Positions 4,951-5,958 of a stretch of DNA of 5,958 nucleotides are shown piece by piece. The position numbers and the translations under genes were made by a program. The stretch spans positions 1 through 5,958 of the forward strand of contig CAZDKX010000300.1 in NCBI GenBank assembly GCA_964505935.1. The letters run 5' to 3'. The notes under the pieces are model-generated. The model did no database searches. It was not told the origin of the DNA and worked only from the letters and a program-made list of their open reading frames with translations. This DNA is from JADGQM01 sp964505935. Lineage in GTDB: Bacteria > Desulfobacterota > Syntrophobacteria > Syntrophobacterales > Syntrophobacteraceae. The first letter of the stretch is position 1, and the number at the start of each line of letters is the position of its first letter.

Positions 4951-5958
4951 AAGTGTTCAGAACTCCATGGCCAAGACGTGTCCGCCAGGTTCTGACATGA
5001 CCATTTTCGCAACAGAAGCTATTCGTGTCCTACAAATCATTGATTTTACATGATCTTATCCATTGTGCCGACGCACCTCTCCTCTTTATGGCGTTTTACT
5101 TCGGTGTCTGTCAATACGCCGATCAGGTTGCCAACTTGAGCAGTTGGTCCGCAAAGAGCGCCAGGATGCCAAACATCAGGTGCATCTTTACCTTCTGGGC
5201 TCCTCGAACCATAACGTTGCCTGCGCCAAACTCTTCCTTCATGCGGCTGTTGAAGCGTTCCGCCGCCGTTCGTTCATTGTATCGGCTCGCTTCGTGGGGA
5301 GCCATCGGGACCACCTCTTTGCCCCGTGAGTTCTTATCGATGATCGGTACATGCCCCAAGCTCTTGCTGACCTCATAGATTGGCCCGGCATCATAAGCTG
5401 CATCCATCAGGTCATAGAGATAATCCACCTTGGCGCTGCTCATCTTCATGAGGGGAATCGCCACCTGGCTGTCGTGGACAGAGGCTGCCGTCAGGGCAAC
5501 ACTTATCGGAAGTCCACAGTCGTTAACATCAGCATGCAGCTTGTAACCAATCCAGGTCTCCTTGAATCCTTTCGAGTTCTTCTTGGCACCGACATCGCAA
5601 GCATTCGGCAATTCCTCCAAGGCCTCCCGGGCAGACTGTTCACGCTGTCGCTCCAAGCGCTTTGGTTCCTTGGGTTCTCTTTGCTCTCCTTTGGCGGGTC
5701 GTCCCTTCTTCCGGGGAGCGGGTTTCGCCTTGGGCAACTTCTTTACTGGTTTTTCACGACCTTCAATGGCGGTCGAGTCTCGGGATATATGGCCAATCAG
5801 CTCTGCTTTCAGACTGCTCTCAACGAGAGCGTCGTGAACTTTGTCTCCCAGCCCGCTCTTGGCAAATTCGGCAAACGCCCGCGAGAACGTAGATTCGGAG
5901 GGAATATCTGAAACCCGCTCAAATCCGCAGATCCGCCGCAGTGTTGGTGTTGTCTTCA
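4943..5958 (-). mobile_element. Insertion sequence, one end and most of its transposase; interrupts the methylase gene
   Basis: The element includes the transposase and the non-coding stretch after its stop. Its end is inferred to lie near 4943 (plus or minus about 10 nt). There, reading on the minus strand, recognisable methylase sequence (EAPISTNFHIVNKKG) begins abruptly, preceded by an in-frame TGA at 4957-4959 and IS-like sequence (minus strand GAACACTTTTGCAAGAGG). The other end is outside the window, so terminal inverted repeats and a target-site duplication cannot be confirmed. The 4951-5122 interval holds no gene that I can see. Confidence 0.7.
5123..5958 (-). CDS. DDE transposase of an insertion sequence, C-terminal part (5' end beyond window)
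   Basis: Partial transposase that cuts and rejoins insertion-sequence DNA. The frame stays open from the window edge to a TGA at 5123-5125, giving 277 codons with no credible start inside the window. A TTG at 5737 could only be an internal start, because family-like sequence continues upstream of it (LRRICGFERVSDIPSESTFS). Visible in order, numbered from the window edge: a helical N-terminal region with TFSRAFAEF (about 23-31); GHISRDSTAIEGRE (about 55-68), with the likely first catalytic Asp at 60; a Lys/Arg/Pro-rich linker; GAKKNSKGFKETWIGYKLH; DLMDAAYDAG, with the second catalytic Asp around 185-189; and ERTAAERFNSRMKEEFG, with the catalytic Glu around 228-233. It ends in MHLMFGILALFADQLLKLAT. 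This layout fits the IS4/IS5/IS1182-like DDE_Tnp_1 superfamily; the exact IS family is not certain. The part in view has no frameshift, so the element may be recent. It lies directly upstream of the methylase fragment, in the same orientation. Confidence 0.93.
   Translation of the reverse strand, partial: KTTPTLRRICGFERVSDIPSESTFSRAFAEFAKSGLGDKVHDALVESSLKAELIGHISRDSTAIEGREKPVKKLPKAKPAPRKKGRPAKGEQREPKEPKRLERQREQSAREALEELPNACDVGAKKNSKGFKETWIGYKLHADVNDCGLPISVALTAASVHDSQVAIPLMKMSSAKVDYLYDLMDAAYDAGPIYEVSKSLGHVPIIDKNSRGKEVVPMAPHEASRYNERTAAERFNSRMKEEFGAGNVMVRGAQKVKMHLMFGILALFADQLLKLAT

Noticed and set aside
5351..5911. Plus-strand ORF of 186 codons
   Set aside because: Antisense to the transposase, whose DDE motifs are unambiguous on the minus strand.

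Overview
The window is a metagenome-style scaffold of moderately high GC. It contains a 100-N gap, and every recognisable gene lies on the minus strand, reading from high to low coordinates. The organism cannot be named from the sequence. The dense CCTGGGG...CCCCAGG hairpin repeats and the composition would suit an environmental bacterium of the Acidobacteriota, Planctomycetota or Verrucomicrobiota kind, but this is weak inference.

Layout, in direction of transcription. (1) 5958 to 5123 is the C-terminal 277 codons of a DDE transposase that continues past the window edge. About 180 nt of non-coding insertion-sequence end follows, to about 4943. (2) Next is a fragment of a DUF1156/COG1743-type adenine-specific DNA methylase with a Zn-ribbon. 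The insertion sequence cuts it at its 5' side, inside the Zn-ribbon. At its 3' side it runs into a palindromic repeat cassette (about 3744-3953) and the gap (3644-3743). Neither the SAM-binding motif nor the DPPY catalytic motif of the family is present. (3) 3486 to 286 is a large PLD-nuclease/SNF2-helicase fusion gene. It is broken by a 1-nt loss in a G-run (about 1460) and a 2-nt loss (about 995). It also has an in-frame internal deletion that removes the segment between helicase motifs I and II. (4) 1-285 holds nothing I can support as a gene.

The methylase and the PLD-SNF2 helicase are adjacent and co-oriented, as in known phage-defence or DNA-modification islands. DUF1156 methylases and SNF2/PLD helicases recur together in such islands, often with other proteins such as DUF499 ATPases. 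As it stands the locus looks like a decaying or misassembled remnant of such a system rather than a working one.

The most diagnostic structural observation is a perfectly identical 55-nt sequence abutting both sides of the gap. This is what an unresolved k=55 de Bruijn contig overlap looks like. The gap may therefore be spurious: the real sequence may carry a single copy, or a collapsed repeat array. If the overlap is merged, the methylase-side frame stays open up to the helicase gene and overlaps its start by 14 nt.
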